Positions 7,707-15,452 of a DNA stretch of 23,872 nt are shown piece after piece. The stretch is from Syntrophaceae bacterium UBA7544. Its GTDB lineage: Bacteria > Desulfobacterota > Syntrophia > Syntrophales > Smithellaceae. The stretch lies in contig DLME01000201.1 in assembly GCA_002479215.1 (NCBI GenBank), positions 1 to 23,872 on the forward strand. The letters run 5' to 3'. Below the pieces are notes generated by a model that was not told the DNA's origin, made no database searches, and was given only the letters and a program-made list of their open reading frames with translations. Within the stretch, counting starts at the first letter, position 1. The number at the start of each line of letters is the position of its first letter. Both the position numbers and the translations under genes were made by a program.

Positions 7707-8072
7707 TTATGTTTTCGCCTCATCCCCGAGAATTTTTTCCAGAATAACCCGCGCAGCCCAGCGGCTTAAAGCCCTTCCATATTCAGGTCCCGCTAAATAC
7801 ACGCCCACCAAAAAAATCAGCCAGGAAATACCATAAAGCAGCGGAGCAGCAATAGCGGCTATTAGGGCATTGCCCCGTGATGCAACAATTATACTCAGAA
7901 CAATTGCTACCGGCAGACCGATAGCATAACTGAAGGCAAGCAAAACCAGACCGATAATTACTCGAAAAGAAGGTTTCTTTTTAAAGATGCTGAGGTTCGC
8001 ATGCTCAGCAATTGCTTTCCGGCAGAAATCTTTCCGGGCAATATACAATGCTATTTTTTTTACGATACTCAA
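7707..8072 (-). CDS. Small membrane protein, unknown function
   Basis: A 121-residue protein I do not recognise. It begins with a basic amphipathic stretch (residues 1-34), has two hydrophobic segments (about residues 36-61 and 66-93, the second rich in Ile, Leu and Ala) and ends in a charged tail. The start appears to be a TTG at 8072, with GGGGA about six bases before it; no ATG gives a better protein. It is the first gene of the minus-strand cluster, 88 bases before an ACP gene. A membrane anchor or export helper for the cluster product is possible, but nothing in the sequence shows it. Confidence 0.65.
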   Translation of the reverse strand: MSIVKKIALYIARKDFCRKAIAEHANLSIFKKKPSFRVIIGLVLLAFSYAIGLPVAIVLSIIVASRGNALIAAIAAPLLYGISWLIFLVGVYLAGPEYGRALSRWAARVILEKILGDEAKT

Positions 8073-8442
8073 AAAATCCCCGTAAACAGTTGAATTTCAA
8101 AAAGTGCGTGATAATAGCTTTAAGTAGAATACAATTTCAAGGAAAATTTATAGTGAGACTCATATTGATAGCTACCTGAAACGTAGCTACGATACCTAAG
8201 GTAGATATTTATTTGCTATTTTCCCGCTCACATCGTCGCTTGCCAGCGGCTGATTGCGCGGGAAACTGTATTCAAAAACGAAGTGCATAACCTAATACCC
8301 TAATCACCTAAAGGTGACAAGAGGGCACGCGAGGTCAGACGAGGTCACACGTTGAAATTATCAAACAAAATTCAATAGCGTTGAGGAAAAATTTGCGTTA
8401 TAAGATTTTAAAACAAAGGCAATTCCGAGAAAAGAGGAAAAA
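8073..8442. promoter_or_regulatory. 370-base divergent intergenic region with direct and inverted repeats
   Basis: This region separates the minus-strand cluster from the plus-strand Hrb gene and should hold both promoters. Inside are an inverted repeat TAGCTAC/GTAGCTA (8169-8175 and 8183-8189) and a head-to-tail repeat GAGGTCAGAC GAGGTCACAC (8331-8350), a ten-base period compatible with a regulator binding one helix face. ACCTAAAGGT (8307-8316) is a further short palindrome. No convincing coding sequence or clear sigma-70 promoter was seen. Confidence 0.4.
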
Positions 8443-9132
8443 ATGAACAGAGCAGCACTCCACAAAATTAGTTACGGCATTTATATAGTGACTTCCGGAC
8501 AGGATGGAAAATTCAACGGCCAGATAGCTAATTCCATGTTTCAGGTCACAGCAAATCCGGCGACAATTGCCATCAGCATCAATAAAGAAAATTACACGCA
8601 CGAATTAATCAGACTCAGCCGTAAATTTGCCGTTTCGATTCTGGCCGAAGCGGCGCCGATGACTTTTATCGGTCTTTTCGGTTTAAAAAGCGGGCGAGAT
8701 GTAAACAAACTGCAAAACACGAAAACAAAGACAGGTGTGACAAAAGTACCGATTGTTCTGGAAAACGCCATCAGCTATATTGAAGCTGAGCTGGAAAGCG
8801 AATTGGATTGCGGCACGCATACAATATTTGTCGGCCGTGTTGTTGATGCGGATGTTATCAGCAACGAAGAACCCTTGACTTATGCCTACTATCAAAAAGT
8901 TAAAGGTGGTAAATCATCCAAAAACGCGCCGACCTATGTGAAAGAAGAGACGGCAGCGCCGTCGATCTCAGCAGCAGCGCGTTATGTATGCAGTGTTTGC
9001 GGTTATGTTTACGATCCGGCCAAAGGCGACCCTGGTGGTGGCATTACTCCCGGAACGAAGTTTGAAGATATACCGGATTCCTGGGTTTGTCCGGTTTGTG
9101 GTGCGGATAAATCTAAATTTGAAAAAAAATAA
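8443..9132 (+). CDS. hrb: Flavin reductase-rubredoxin fusion (high-molecular-weight rubredoxin type)
   Basis: A 229-residue two-domain protein. Residues 1 to about 155 are a flavin reductase-like FMN-binding domain ([33 protein letters not shown]). A linker rich in Lys, Thr, Ala and Pro leads to a C-terminal rubredoxin, residues 181-229, with both iron-binding knuckles: CSVCGY (Cys183, Cys186) and CPVCGA (Cys216, Cys219). This arrangement matches the Hrb protein known from acetogens such as Moorella, which passes electrons from NADH to a flavodiiron oxygen or NO reductase. No flavodiiron gene is in this window. The ATG follows AAAGAGGAAAAA, a good ribosome binding site. The gene stands alone, diverging from the lipid-like cluster. 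It supports an anaerobic lifestyle with oxidative stress defence. Confidence 0.88.
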   Translation: MNRAALHKISYGIYIVTSGQDGKFNGQIANSMFQVTANPATIAISINKENYTHELIRLSRKFAVSILAEAAPMTFIGLFGLKSGRDVNKLQNTKTKTGVTKVPIVLENAISYIEAELESELDCGTHTIFVGRVVDADVISNEEPLTYAYYQKVKGGKSSKNAPTYVKEETAAPSISAAARYVCSVCGYVYDPAKGDPGGGITPGTKFEDIPDSWVCPVCGADKSKFEKK

Positions 9133-9147
9133 TTGACCGTCACTTGT

Positions 9148-9172
9148 GCACCGGTTCTTTTTTAATCGGTGC
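9148..9172 (+). terminator. Possible terminator after the Hrb gene
   Basis: GCACCG (9148-9153) pairs with CGGTGC (9167-9172), with a T-rich 13-base loop. It begins 16 bases after the stop codon of the flavin reductase-rubredoxin gene. The T-run is in the loop rather than after the stem, so the call is tentative. Confidence 0.4.
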
Positions 9173-9208
9173 GTTCTTTCACTAATAGAACTTCATTTTT
9201 CATAACTC

Positions 9209-9434
9209 TCACCGCATTCTCAATTGCTTCGTTTGATGAGAGTGCCAGACACGGCGCAAACGCAAGGAATTACTCACGACAGAAACGGAACTCAAGGCCA
9301 TCCTGCGCTTTTTCTGTCGCAAAGTTTACCGTCGCTCTGAGTACGCCGGGCGTTTGACTCAAGCCTTCCTTGATGCGCCGGACACAGGCCGCACAGGTCA
9401 TAGTGCGAATATGAAGGGTTACTTTATCCGACAA
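9209..9434 (-). pseudogene. copA: Remnant of copper P-type ATPase CopA (large internal deletion)
   Basis: On the minus strand from 9434 a short frame encodes the start of a heavy-metal-associated domain with TMTCAACVRRIKEGL and VNFATEKA, the usual N-terminus of CopA. Right after it, in another frame from 9301, comes MALSSVSVVSNSLRLRR, the characteristic C-terminal end of the last transmembrane helix of CopA-type copper ATPases, ending at a TGA at 9209. A normal CopA has roughly 700-800 residues, so nearly all of the protein, including the ATPase and CPC segments, is gone. The remnant begins at a TTG overlapping the stop of the copZ-like pseudogene, so the two once formed an operon. Only these two family signatures support the call, but their order and strand agree. 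Confidence 0.75.
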
Positions 9435-9624
9435 CTTCGTACCCTGCCTTTTTTATCGCCGCGGCTATTTTTTGAGGATCAACCGGTTTTACTTCCTCGT
9501 AAGTGGCCAAACCGCTTTTTAAATTCACCTAAACATTTTTTATGCCTTCCAGAGCGCCGAGCGCTTTGGTTACCGCCATAACACAGTGCTGACAGCTCAT
9601 TCCCTGTATTTTAATACTTTTAAT
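9424..9624 (-). pseudogene. copZ: Decayed copper chaperone CopZ-like (HMA domain with in-frame stop)
   Basis: The minus strand reads IKIQGMSCQHCVMAVTKAL, then GALEGIKNV, a TAG stop (9529-9531), and continues in the same frame with VNLKSGLATYEE, VKPVDPQKIAAAIKKAGYEVV and a natural stop. This is a single HMA metal-binding domain of normal size (about 66 residues) with the MSCQHC copper motif and one nonsense codon where family members usually have a charged residue. No ATG precedes the motif in frame; an ATT at 9624 sits seven bases after AGGGAGAG, so the start codon may also have mutated. It lies just upstream of the deleted copA remnant, and both appear dead. Confidence 0.78.
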
Positions 9625-9793
9625 TTTATTTCTCTCCCTAATTATAAAATTTAATATATTTAATTTAAGGACATTTTATCTATAAGCAAGATTAATAATC
9701 AATATTTTTGGTATTTTTTCACTTAGGCTTAATATTTTCTTCTTACTTGATATTAAATTTATTCTGTATTATGGCAAAAAAGAAGGGGGGAAA

Positions 9794-10634
9794 ATGATTA
9801 TTCGCTGCTGGGGTGCCAGAGGTTCCATACCAGTTTCGGGAAGGCAATACTTGCGCCACGGCGGGAACACCACTTGTCTGGAAATCAGGACAAAAGACGA
9901 CGAAATTCTTATCGTTGATGCCGGTTCAGGTATTCGTGAACTAGGTAATTTTCTCCTGGCGAAGGACAGACACACTTTTACGCTTTTATTAACTCACGCC
10001 CATTGGGATCACATCATGGGCTTCCCTTTTTTTAAGCCTATATATTCACATAAAACAAATTTGACCGTTTGGGGTTGCCCCTTTGCCCAAACCTCCTTAA
10101 AGGAAATGTTGTCTCGCACCATGGCGCCGCCAAATTTTCCGGTCAATTTCGACGCTATTCGTGCGAACATATCCTATCAAGACATGTGCATTGATTCCTA
10201 CAAATTAGGGTCGATGACTATAACTCCTATTGCGCTGAGTCACCCCAATCAGGGTATGGGTTATGAGTTCGCCGAAGACGGTAAACGTTTCGTTTTTCTA
10301 ACCGACAATGAATTGGGTCATCAGCATGAGGGGGGGGCTTAATTATCAGGCCTATCTGGATTTCTCGTGCGGGGCCGACTTGCTTATCCATGATGCCGAA
10401 TTTACTGCAGAAGAATATAAGCATACCCGCGGCTGGGGACATTCGCTTTATACAGATGCTCTGCATCTGGCTCTCGATGCCGGCGTAAAAAAGTTCGGTT
10501 TATTTCACCACAATCAGGAAAGATTCGATAACGGAATTGATACGATAGTCGTTGATTGCCGCAAGATAATTAGCCAAAGTAAAAAAGATCTCGAATGTTT
10601 TGCCGTTTCACAGTCAATGGAATTGACGCTTTAA
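9794..10634 (+). pseudogene. Metallo-beta-lactamase-fold hydrolase, frameshifted at a G-run
   Basis: The first frame (9794-10342) begins MIIRCWGARGSIPV and includes the zinc motif THAHWDHIMG and GGNTTCLEI, as in metal-dependent hydrolases of the MBL fold. It breaks at a run of eight G (10330-10337) into GGA and a stop. The next frame continues without loss as GGLNYQAYLDFSCGADLLIHDAEF, then RGWGHS and GLFHHNQ, up to a stop at 10634. Removing a single G restores one protein of about 279 residues with the full set of metal ligands (HxHxDH, an Asp in LLIHDAEF, and a late His). The start has a strong ribosome binding site, GAAGGGGGG. This is either a sequencing or assembly error in the homopolymer, a phase-variable switch, or a real recent mutation. 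The substrate is unknown. Confidence 0.82.
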
Positions 10635-10658
10635 TTTTCCGGTTACTGCGCTTATGAT

Positions 10659-11216
10659 ATGAAGACAAAAGTTACAGAAAACATTAATGAGGAAATCACG
10701 CTGGGCGGGGGCTGCTTTTGGTGTTTGGATGCTGTCTATAGAGAAATCAGAGAGGTGGAAAAGGTTCTTTCCGGCTATTCCGGAGGTTCAGTTGCTAATC
10801 CGACTTATGAAGAAGTGTGCACGGGATCGACAGGGCACGCAGAAGTTGTGCAAATAACCTTCAATCCCCGAATCATAACTGCGGAAAAGCTGCTCCAAAT
10901 ATTTTTCGTCATTCATGACCCAACGACATTAAACCGCCAGGGAGCCGATGTCGGCACTCAATACCGTTCGATTATTTTCTACCGTAATCAAAAACAAAAA
11001 GATGTTATCGATAAAGTCATCGGAGAACAAAAAAAAGACAAGGTTTACAAAAATCCAATTGTAACCGAAGTAGTTCCCTTTCAATCTTTTTATGCCGCTG
11101 AAGACTATCATCAGGATTATTACAGTCAAAATAGAGAGCAGAGTTATTGTCAGGTTATCATTAATCCTAAATTGGAGAAATTTAAAAAAACCTTCCGCGA
11201 TAATTTAAAGAAATAA
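10659..11216 (+). CDS. msrA: Peptide methionine sulfoxide reductase MsrA
   Basis: A 185-residue protein with the MsrA signature GGGCFWCLDAVYREI near residue 17, where the first Cys of GCFWC is the catalytic nucleophile. Conserved segments VLSGYSGG, YEEVCTGSTGHAEVVQI, FFVIHDPT and GADVGTQYRSIIFY follow, all typical of the family. It reduces methionine-S-sulfoxide in proteins using thioredoxin or an equivalent donor in the cytoplasm. Length is normal for a stand-alone MsrA without a fused MsrB domain. The start ATG has only a weak ribosome binding site. It lies 24 bases after the frameshifted hydrolase and 40 bases before ygiQ on the same strand, so the three may be co-transcribed. Confidence 0.95.
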   Translation: MKTKVTENINEEITLGGGCFWCLDAVYREIREVEKVLSGYSGGSVANPTYEEVCTGSTGHAEVVQITFNPRIITAEKLLQIFFVIHDPTTLNRQGADVGTQYRSIIFYRNQKQKDVIDKVIGEQKKDKVYKNPIVTEVVPFQSFYAAEDYHQDYYSQNREQSYCQVIINPKLEKFKKTFRDNLKK

Positions 11217-11256
11217 TCATTCTTATTAAAGCCTGATTTCTTTTACGGTCAAAAAT

Positions 11257-13062
11257 ATGTTTCTGCCTACAACCAGCGCTGAATTAAGAAAATTAAAATG
11301 GGATAAACTCGACATAATTCTTGTCACCGGCGATGCCTATATTGACAGCCCCTATATAGGAGTTGCTGTTATTGGCCGGATTCTGTCGCATGCCGGGTAT
11401 CGCGTAGGAATCATCGCCCAGCCGGATATTCATAGCGATCATGATATCTGCCGTCTGGGAGAGCCGGTGCTATTCTGGGGAATCACCGGCGGCTGCATGG
11501 ATTCAATGGTCGCCAACTACACTGCCACCAAGAAAAAAAGGCTTGCCGATGATTTGACCGCCGGAGGGGAAAATAATCGCCGTCCGGACCGCGCCGTTGT
11601 CGTGTATGCCAATCTGATTAGACAATATTTTAAAAATACCAAACCGCTGGTTTTGGGCGGTGTCGAGGCTAGCCTGCGCCGTGTTGTCCATTATGATTAC
11701 TGGTCGGATGCCATTCGCCGCTCGATTTTATTTGATGCCCGCGCCGATATTCTTGTTTATGGCATGGCCGAAAAGGCCATACTGGAACTGGCGCAAAAAC
11801 TGACGAGAGGAGAAGACACAAAAAATATCCGTGGCACTTGCTATATTGATTCCACTCCTGTGCCCGGATACATTGAATTACCATCTTATGAAAAGGTTGT
11901 AGCCGACAAAAAAGCTTTCATCCAAATGTTCGATACATTTTACCGCAATAATGATCCTTTAACTGCGCGCGGCTTGTTTCAGCAGCACGGTTCTCGCTAT
12001 CTGATCCACAATCCGCCTCAACCTCACCTGACAGTTGAGGAATTGGATCAAATCTATGCTCTTGCTTTCACGCGGGATGTCCACCCCTATTACAGTGTAC
12101 AGGGAAAAGTCAAGGCAATGGATACGATTAAGTTCTCGCTGACAGCACATCGCGGCTGCTATGGCGAATGCAATTTTTGTTCAATCGGCCTGCATGAAGG
12201 AAGAACAGTAATCAGCCGCAGCGAGCAATCGATAATTAATGAAGCGCGCCAAATTGCCGCCCGGCCTGATTTCAGAGGCTATATTCTGGATGTAGGCGGA
12301 TCAACGGCAAATATGTACGGGATCGACTGCCCGCGCAAAAAAAGTCGGGGAGCCTGTGCAGATAAAAGATGTCTTTACCCGCAGGTCTGTGTGTCTCTGA
12401 AGCCGGATCACAACCGTCAGCTCAACTTGCTTGCGAGCTTGCGCAAGATCAAAGGCGTAAAAAAAGTATTTGTTGCCTCCGGCATTCGTTACGATTTACT
12501 GGAGGCCGATAAAAAACACTGTGCAGGTTACGTGCAAGAGCTCGTTTGTCACCATATCTCCGGCCAGTTAAAAGTAGCGCCCGAACATACTGTTTCCAGT
12601 GTCCTAAAAATTATGGGCAAACCTCAAGCTCAGTCACTTATAAATTTCCAGCAGCTTTTTGAAAAAATTGATCACGGGTATGAACCACAAAGCAAACTGC
12701 GGGGTACCATACCCACCGCTGCGCGGGATTGTTCAACTAAGCAATTCCCGCGCACTTCGTTACGGAAATTGCAGTTTTACAACAAAGCTTCGGGACGCCA
12801 ACAATTTCTCACATACTATTTTATTGCCGCCCATCCAGGATGCACCGAAGAAGATATGCATACGCTCAAATCTTTTGCCACCAGAGAGCTGAAAATTAAT
12901 CCGCAGCAGGTGCAAATATTTACGCCGCTCCCTTCCACTTATTCCAGCCTGATGTATTGGACGGAAGTTGATCCCGCAACCGGCAGGAAAATATTTGTGG
13001 AAAAAAATACCGCGAAAAAACAGAGGCAGAAAGATATTGTTGTCGGGCGAGCGAGCAAGTAA
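11257..13062 (+). CDS. ygiQ: YgiQ-family radical SAM protein
   Basis: A 601-residue protein of the YgiQ family. The N-terminal domain (YgiQ_N-like, residues 1 to about 280) contains the usual DIILVTGDAYIDSPY and LGGVEASLRR segments. The radical SAM motif is HRGCYGECNFCS near residues 297-308, followed by family segments such as ILDVGGSTANMYG and LKVAPEHTVSSVLKIMGKP. These proteins bind a [4Fe-4S] cluster and SAM, but the reaction is not established. Length fits the shorter bacterial members, which lack the longer C-terminal tail. Start ATG at 11257; its ribosome binding site is weak. The gene ends about 70 bases before the first attC site of the cassette array. Confidence 0.93.
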   Translation: MFLPTTSAELRKLKWDKLDIILVTGDAYIDSPYIGVAVIGRILSHAGYRVGIIAQPDIHSDHDICRLGEPVLFWGITGGCMDSMVANYTATKKKRLADDLTAGGENNRRPDRAVVVYANLIRQYFKNTKPLVLGGVEASLRRVVHYDYWSDAIRRSILFDARADILVYGMAEKAILELAQKLTRGEDTKNIRGTCYIDSTPVPGYIELPSYEKVVADKKAFIQMFDTFYRNNDPLTARGLFQQHGSRYLIHNPPQPHLTVEELDQIYALAFTRDVHPYYSVQGKVKAMDTIKFSLTAHRGCYGECNFCSIGLHEGRTVISRSEQSIINEARQIAARPDFRGYILDVGGSTANMYGIDCPRKKSRGACADKRCLYPQVCVSLKPDHNRQLNLLASLRKIKGVKKVFVASGIRYDLLEADKKHCAGYVQELVCHHISGQLKVAPEHTVSSVLKIMGKPQAQSLINFQQLFEKIDHGYEPQSKLRGTIPTAARDCSTKQFPRTSLRKLQFYNKASGRQQFLTYYFIAAHPGCTEEDMHTLKSFATRELKINPQQVQIFTPLPSTYSSLMYWTEVDPATGRKIFVEKNTAKKQRQKDIVVGRASK

Positions 13063-13131
13063 ATTTAAACTATTTTGACCTGCTGAGAAACAAGCATTGT
13101 AATAAATATTTTAACGATGCGGATTTGAAAT

Positions 13132-13188
13132 GTTTAACGTAAGGGTCAGCCGCGCGCGTAGCGCGTCGGCTGGAACCTATGGTTGGGC
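13132..13188 (-). other. attC recombination site A
   Basis: 57 bases, read on the minus strand. R'' GCCCAAC (13182-13188) and R' GTTAAAC (13132-13138) flank an imperfect inverted repeat with CAGCCG/CGGCTG arms and a GCGCGC-rich core. The upstream gene's stop codon lies inside the site, as is common for cassettes. Confidence 0.8.
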
Positions 13189-14097
13189 AGTATCCATTAC
13201 TTTTATAATTTCATAGCAATCAAATTTGGTTTTACTAAAAAACAAGGCGTCTTTCCTAACAGGTATCACGATAGTATATCCTGCATAGAAAACTATCTTT
13301 ATTTTAAAATTTGTTAATCTCGCTGGATCTTTAGAAGAATTTGATTCCCATAAATCTAATGTATTCTTACTGAGTTTTTGATCTTTCCCCCCTGGCTCAA
13401 TAGATATATGGGCAAAACCGATTCCAAATTTATCTTCGCTATCACCAACCATTCTTAATGCGATTCTTTGAATTATTTTATCTGGAGAAGAGTATGTCAA
13501 TGTACCAATATGTTTTTTATCTTTCTCCCATGAATTAGTTGTAATGGTTTCAGATGGCTTATAACCAATATATCTTTTTAATGGGGAATTGGGTATCTCG
13601 ACAGAAAGCAACTCATCACTATACTCCATAATCAATTTGCCAGTTTTTGGGTTATAGAGACGATGGTTAGGGCAGGCACTACAGCACCCATACCAAATGG
13701 TATGATAAAAATTACAATCAAGTTTACCTTCATCTGCTTCTTCTTTGATGCTCCAAAGATTTTCTTGTTTACCATCAGGCATTATTTGAAAAGCTGTTGC
13801 TTCTATAGTTGGATTATTGCCTTCCCAATCTCCGACTCTCCATATGGATTTTTGTAGAATTACCAACCTATCTCTCATTTCTGTATGATATCTTAAACAA
13901 TTTGAATAGAGGAAAGTTTGATTCTCAATAATCGTGCTGTTATTATCGTAAAGTTTGATTTCAGAGGATGATTTAGATTCCCAAATGTTTGTGACTATGA
14001 TGGTATTATTCTCTTCAGCTAATACAGAATTGCTAATAAAAATTGCTAATGTTAGAAATGACAAACAGATAACCGATTTAAGATGCTTTATTCCCAT
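13177..14097 (-). CDS. Exported protein of unknown function (integron cassette gene 1)
   Basis: A 306-residue protein I do not recognise. It starts MGIKHLKSVICLSFLTLAI and has a clear signal peptide ending near residue 27 (SNSVLA then EEN), so it should be exported, with no lipobox. The mature part is mostly beta-type, rich in Thr, Ser, Lys and Asn, and contains a cysteine cluster CCSACPNH around residue 135, possibly disulfide-forming, and a YNPKTGKLIMEYSDE strand-turn-strand segment. The ATG follows a CGAGGTTAAAT ribosome binding site. It is flanked by attC sites A and B, and its stop codon falls inside site A, which marks it as a cassette. The gene is more AT-rich by eye than ygiQ next to it. 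Confidence 0.75.
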   Translation of the reverse strand: MGIKHLKSVICLSFLTLAIFISNSVLAEENNTIIVTNIWESKSSSEIKLYDNNSTIIENQTFLYSNCLRYHTEMRDRLVILQKSIWRVGDWEGNNPTIEATAFQIMPDGKQENLWSIKEEADEGKLDCNFYHTIWYGCCSACPNHRLYNPKTGKLIMEYSDELLSVEIPNSPLKRYIGYKPSETITTNSWEKDKKHIGTLTYSSPDKIIQRIALRMVGDSEDKFGIGFAHISIEPGGKDQKLSKNTLDLWESNSSKDPARLTNFKIKIVFYAGYTIVIPVRKDALFFSKTKFDCYEIIKVMDTAQP

Positions 14098-14123
14098 ATT
14101 TAACCTCGAAATAATTAACTGAT

Positions 14124-14188
14124 GCCCAACGAAAAGCTGAGCCGGAGCAGCCCAGCGGGCTGCGATCGGCTCTAGCGGCTGGTTCGGC
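14124..14188 (-). other. attC recombination site B
   Basis: 65 bases. On the minus strand it runs from GCCGAAC (14182-14188) to GTTGGGC (14124-14130). Nested arms GAGCCG/CGGCTC and CAGCCC/GGGCTG give a long imperfect hairpin, the folded single-strand form used by integron integrases. Confidence 0.82.
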
Positions 14189-14190
14189 CA

Positions 14191-14601
14191 TTAAATGTCT
14201 ATTTCATTTTGATAAATGAATAATGCTAATACAACAATAACAACAAAACTCCATATGCTTCCCCAAATAGCCCAACCATTTTTCATCATTATGCCTGTAA
14301 AAAGAGTAAATCCACTGAATAGAAACCAGATACCAGAAAGAGCGTAGGCAATGGTTTTGCTATGAGAGGGTGCGATTTTAAAACCGACATAGACAAAAGC
14401 AATGGCCATTGCAGCGTGGCCAACGGTGTTAAAATATAATTGGCCGATAAATGATGTTGAATCAAACCCCACAAAATATAGGCCAATTCGACCAAGAATA
14501 TTCGCTATGTACCATCCAAGCAAAGATGCTATCGCTGCACATGGGAGAAATATAATCCATCGTAGAATTATAGTACCCCTATTTCTATTGGTTGTTTCCA
14601 T
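14191..14601 (-). CDS. Small polytopic membrane protein (integron cassette gene 2)
   Basis: A 136-residue protein with about four hydrophobic helices (near residues 11-32, 48-69, 77-100 and 105-131) and short loops. No known domain is apparent. It ends DIDI just before attC site B, with the stop only three bases from it. Its ATG sits four bases after the R' end of attC site C, leaving no room for a normal ribosome binding site, so translation may depend on the upstream cassette or be leaderless-like. The context as a cassette gene is better supported than any function. Confidence 0.72.
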   Translation of the reverse strand: METTNRNRGTIILRWIIFLPCAAIASLLGWYIANILGRIGLYFVGFDSTSFIGQLYFNTVGHAAMAIAFVYVGFKIAPSHSKTIAYALSGIWFLFSGFTLFTGIMMKNGWAIWGSIWSFVVIVVLALFIYQNEIDI

Positions 14602-14605
14602 TGCA

Positions 14606-14664
14606 TTCTAACTAATTAAGAATCATAGTCCTCGAGATGCCCACAGGTATTGCCCTTGTTGGGC
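14606..14664 (-). other. attC-like recombination site C
   Basis: 59 bases. On the minus strand, R'' GCCCAAC (14658-14664) and R' GTTAGAATGC ending near 14604, very like the GTTAGATGC end of well-known class 1 cassettes. The inner arms are poorly paired, so this site may be degenerate. Confidence 0.6.
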
Positions 14665-14678
14665 ATTCCGAACCGTAA

Positions 14679-15035
14679 TTAAAATGGAATGCCCTTTGGC
14701 TCTAAATAATTTACAGAAATTAGGTGTAAAATTGCTCCAAGATTTAATATTATCCAAAACCAAATAGGACAAAGCGTCCATCCCCATTGCCATCCGACTT
14801 TCTTGAAAAGCTTTAGTGTACTAAAAATGATTGTAAGGATTAGTGCTATTGGTATGGCTCCAACCAAAAATTGTCCTTTAAATGAATATTCTCCGTATAA
14901 TATCAAAGTAGTAATCCATATAGGTGATAGCACCCACCTCCAATACATCGCAGGTCTTCTCATCTGTTTCCAAAGATATAGCAAAACTGATAATGGGAAG
15001 CTTAAAAGAAGCAAAAGAAAAGTTAATTTTGACAT
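14679..15035 (-). CDS. Small membrane protein (integron cassette gene 3)
   Basis: A 118-residue protein starting MSKLTFLLLLLSFPLSVLLY with four predicted hydrophobic segments and several Trp-containing motifs (YWRWVLSPIWITTLIL and GWQWGWTLCPIWFWIIL), which look like an internal tandem repeat of one two-helix unit. No family is recognised. The open frame extends upstream through attC site D, but the ATG at 15035 has GGGGG as a ribosome binding site, and the extension would only translate the attC sequence. The stop codon is 14 bases before attC site C. Confidence 0.7.
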   Translation of the reverse strand: MSKLTFLLLLLSFPLSVLLYLWKQMRRPAMYWRWVLSPIWITTLILYGEYSFKGQFLVGAIPIALILTIIFSTLKLFKKVGWQWGWTLCPIWFWIILNLGAILHLISVNYLEPKGIPF

Positions 15036-15080
15036 CACGATACCCCCTAAAAAATTTTTCTGACCGCAGTTCATCGGCAT

Positions 15081-15135
15081 GCCGAACGAAAAAATCAGCC
15101 GGAGCGTAGCGATCGGCTGTATGGATTTGTTGGGC
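15081..15135 (-). other. attC recombination site D
   Basis: 55 bases. Minus-strand GCCCAAC (15129-15135) to GTTCGGC (15081-15087) with CAGCCG/CGGCTG arms, closely resembling sites A and F. Confidence 0.8.
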
Positions 15136-15190
15136 ATTCATTAAATAGAACCGGTCCCCTTTTATTTTATTGGCATTTGATATCTGTTTT

Positions 15191-15418
15191 TCAGTTCCTT
15201 TTGAAAGGTAAATATTCACCAATCATCTTTCGCGACGGAGTAACCCATATTTTGGCATCCACGTCCCATACTAAAATTTCTCCTGTAATAGTATTGCATC
15301 TGAATACTGCAATATCATTAGGCCCCATGAATTTATATTTCGGATAAATGAAGTACAGGAGAATTGCTGCTACACACAATATTATAGACCATTTTAAGAT
15401 ATCTTTAATCATAGCCAT
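15191..15418 (-). CDS. Small membrane-anchored protein (integron cassette gene 4)
   Basis: A 75-residue protein with one N-terminal transmembrane helix (about residues 9-25) followed by a hydrophilic domain with the segment VFRCNTITGEILVWD, a short beta-type stretch with one Cys. No family is recognised. The ATG at 15418 has GGAG five bases upstream. Its stop lies 55 bases before attC site D, and it begins about 35 bases after the possible attC site E. It is small but has a plausible start, ribosome binding site and composition. Confidence 0.65.
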   Translation of the reverse strand: MAMIKDILKWSIILCVAAILLYFIYPKYKFMGPNDIAVFRCNTITGEILVWDVDAKIWVTPSRKMIGEYLPFKRN

Positions 15419-15452
15419 GTTTCTCCATTAAGTTTTTGGTATTATCGTTCAA

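Noticed and set aside
9169..9581. Plus-strand frames over the copper-gene remnants
   Set aside because: They are antisense to recognisable CopZ and CopA sequence and have no sensible composition.
13140..13190. Terminator after ygiQ
   Set aside because: The hairpin is better explained as attC site A because of the conserved GCCCAAC and GTTAAAC boxes and because no T-run follows.
14679..15137. Longer 152-residue version of cassette gene 3
   Set aside because: The extra 34 residues are translated attC site D, and the internal ATG at 15035 has a good ribosome binding site.
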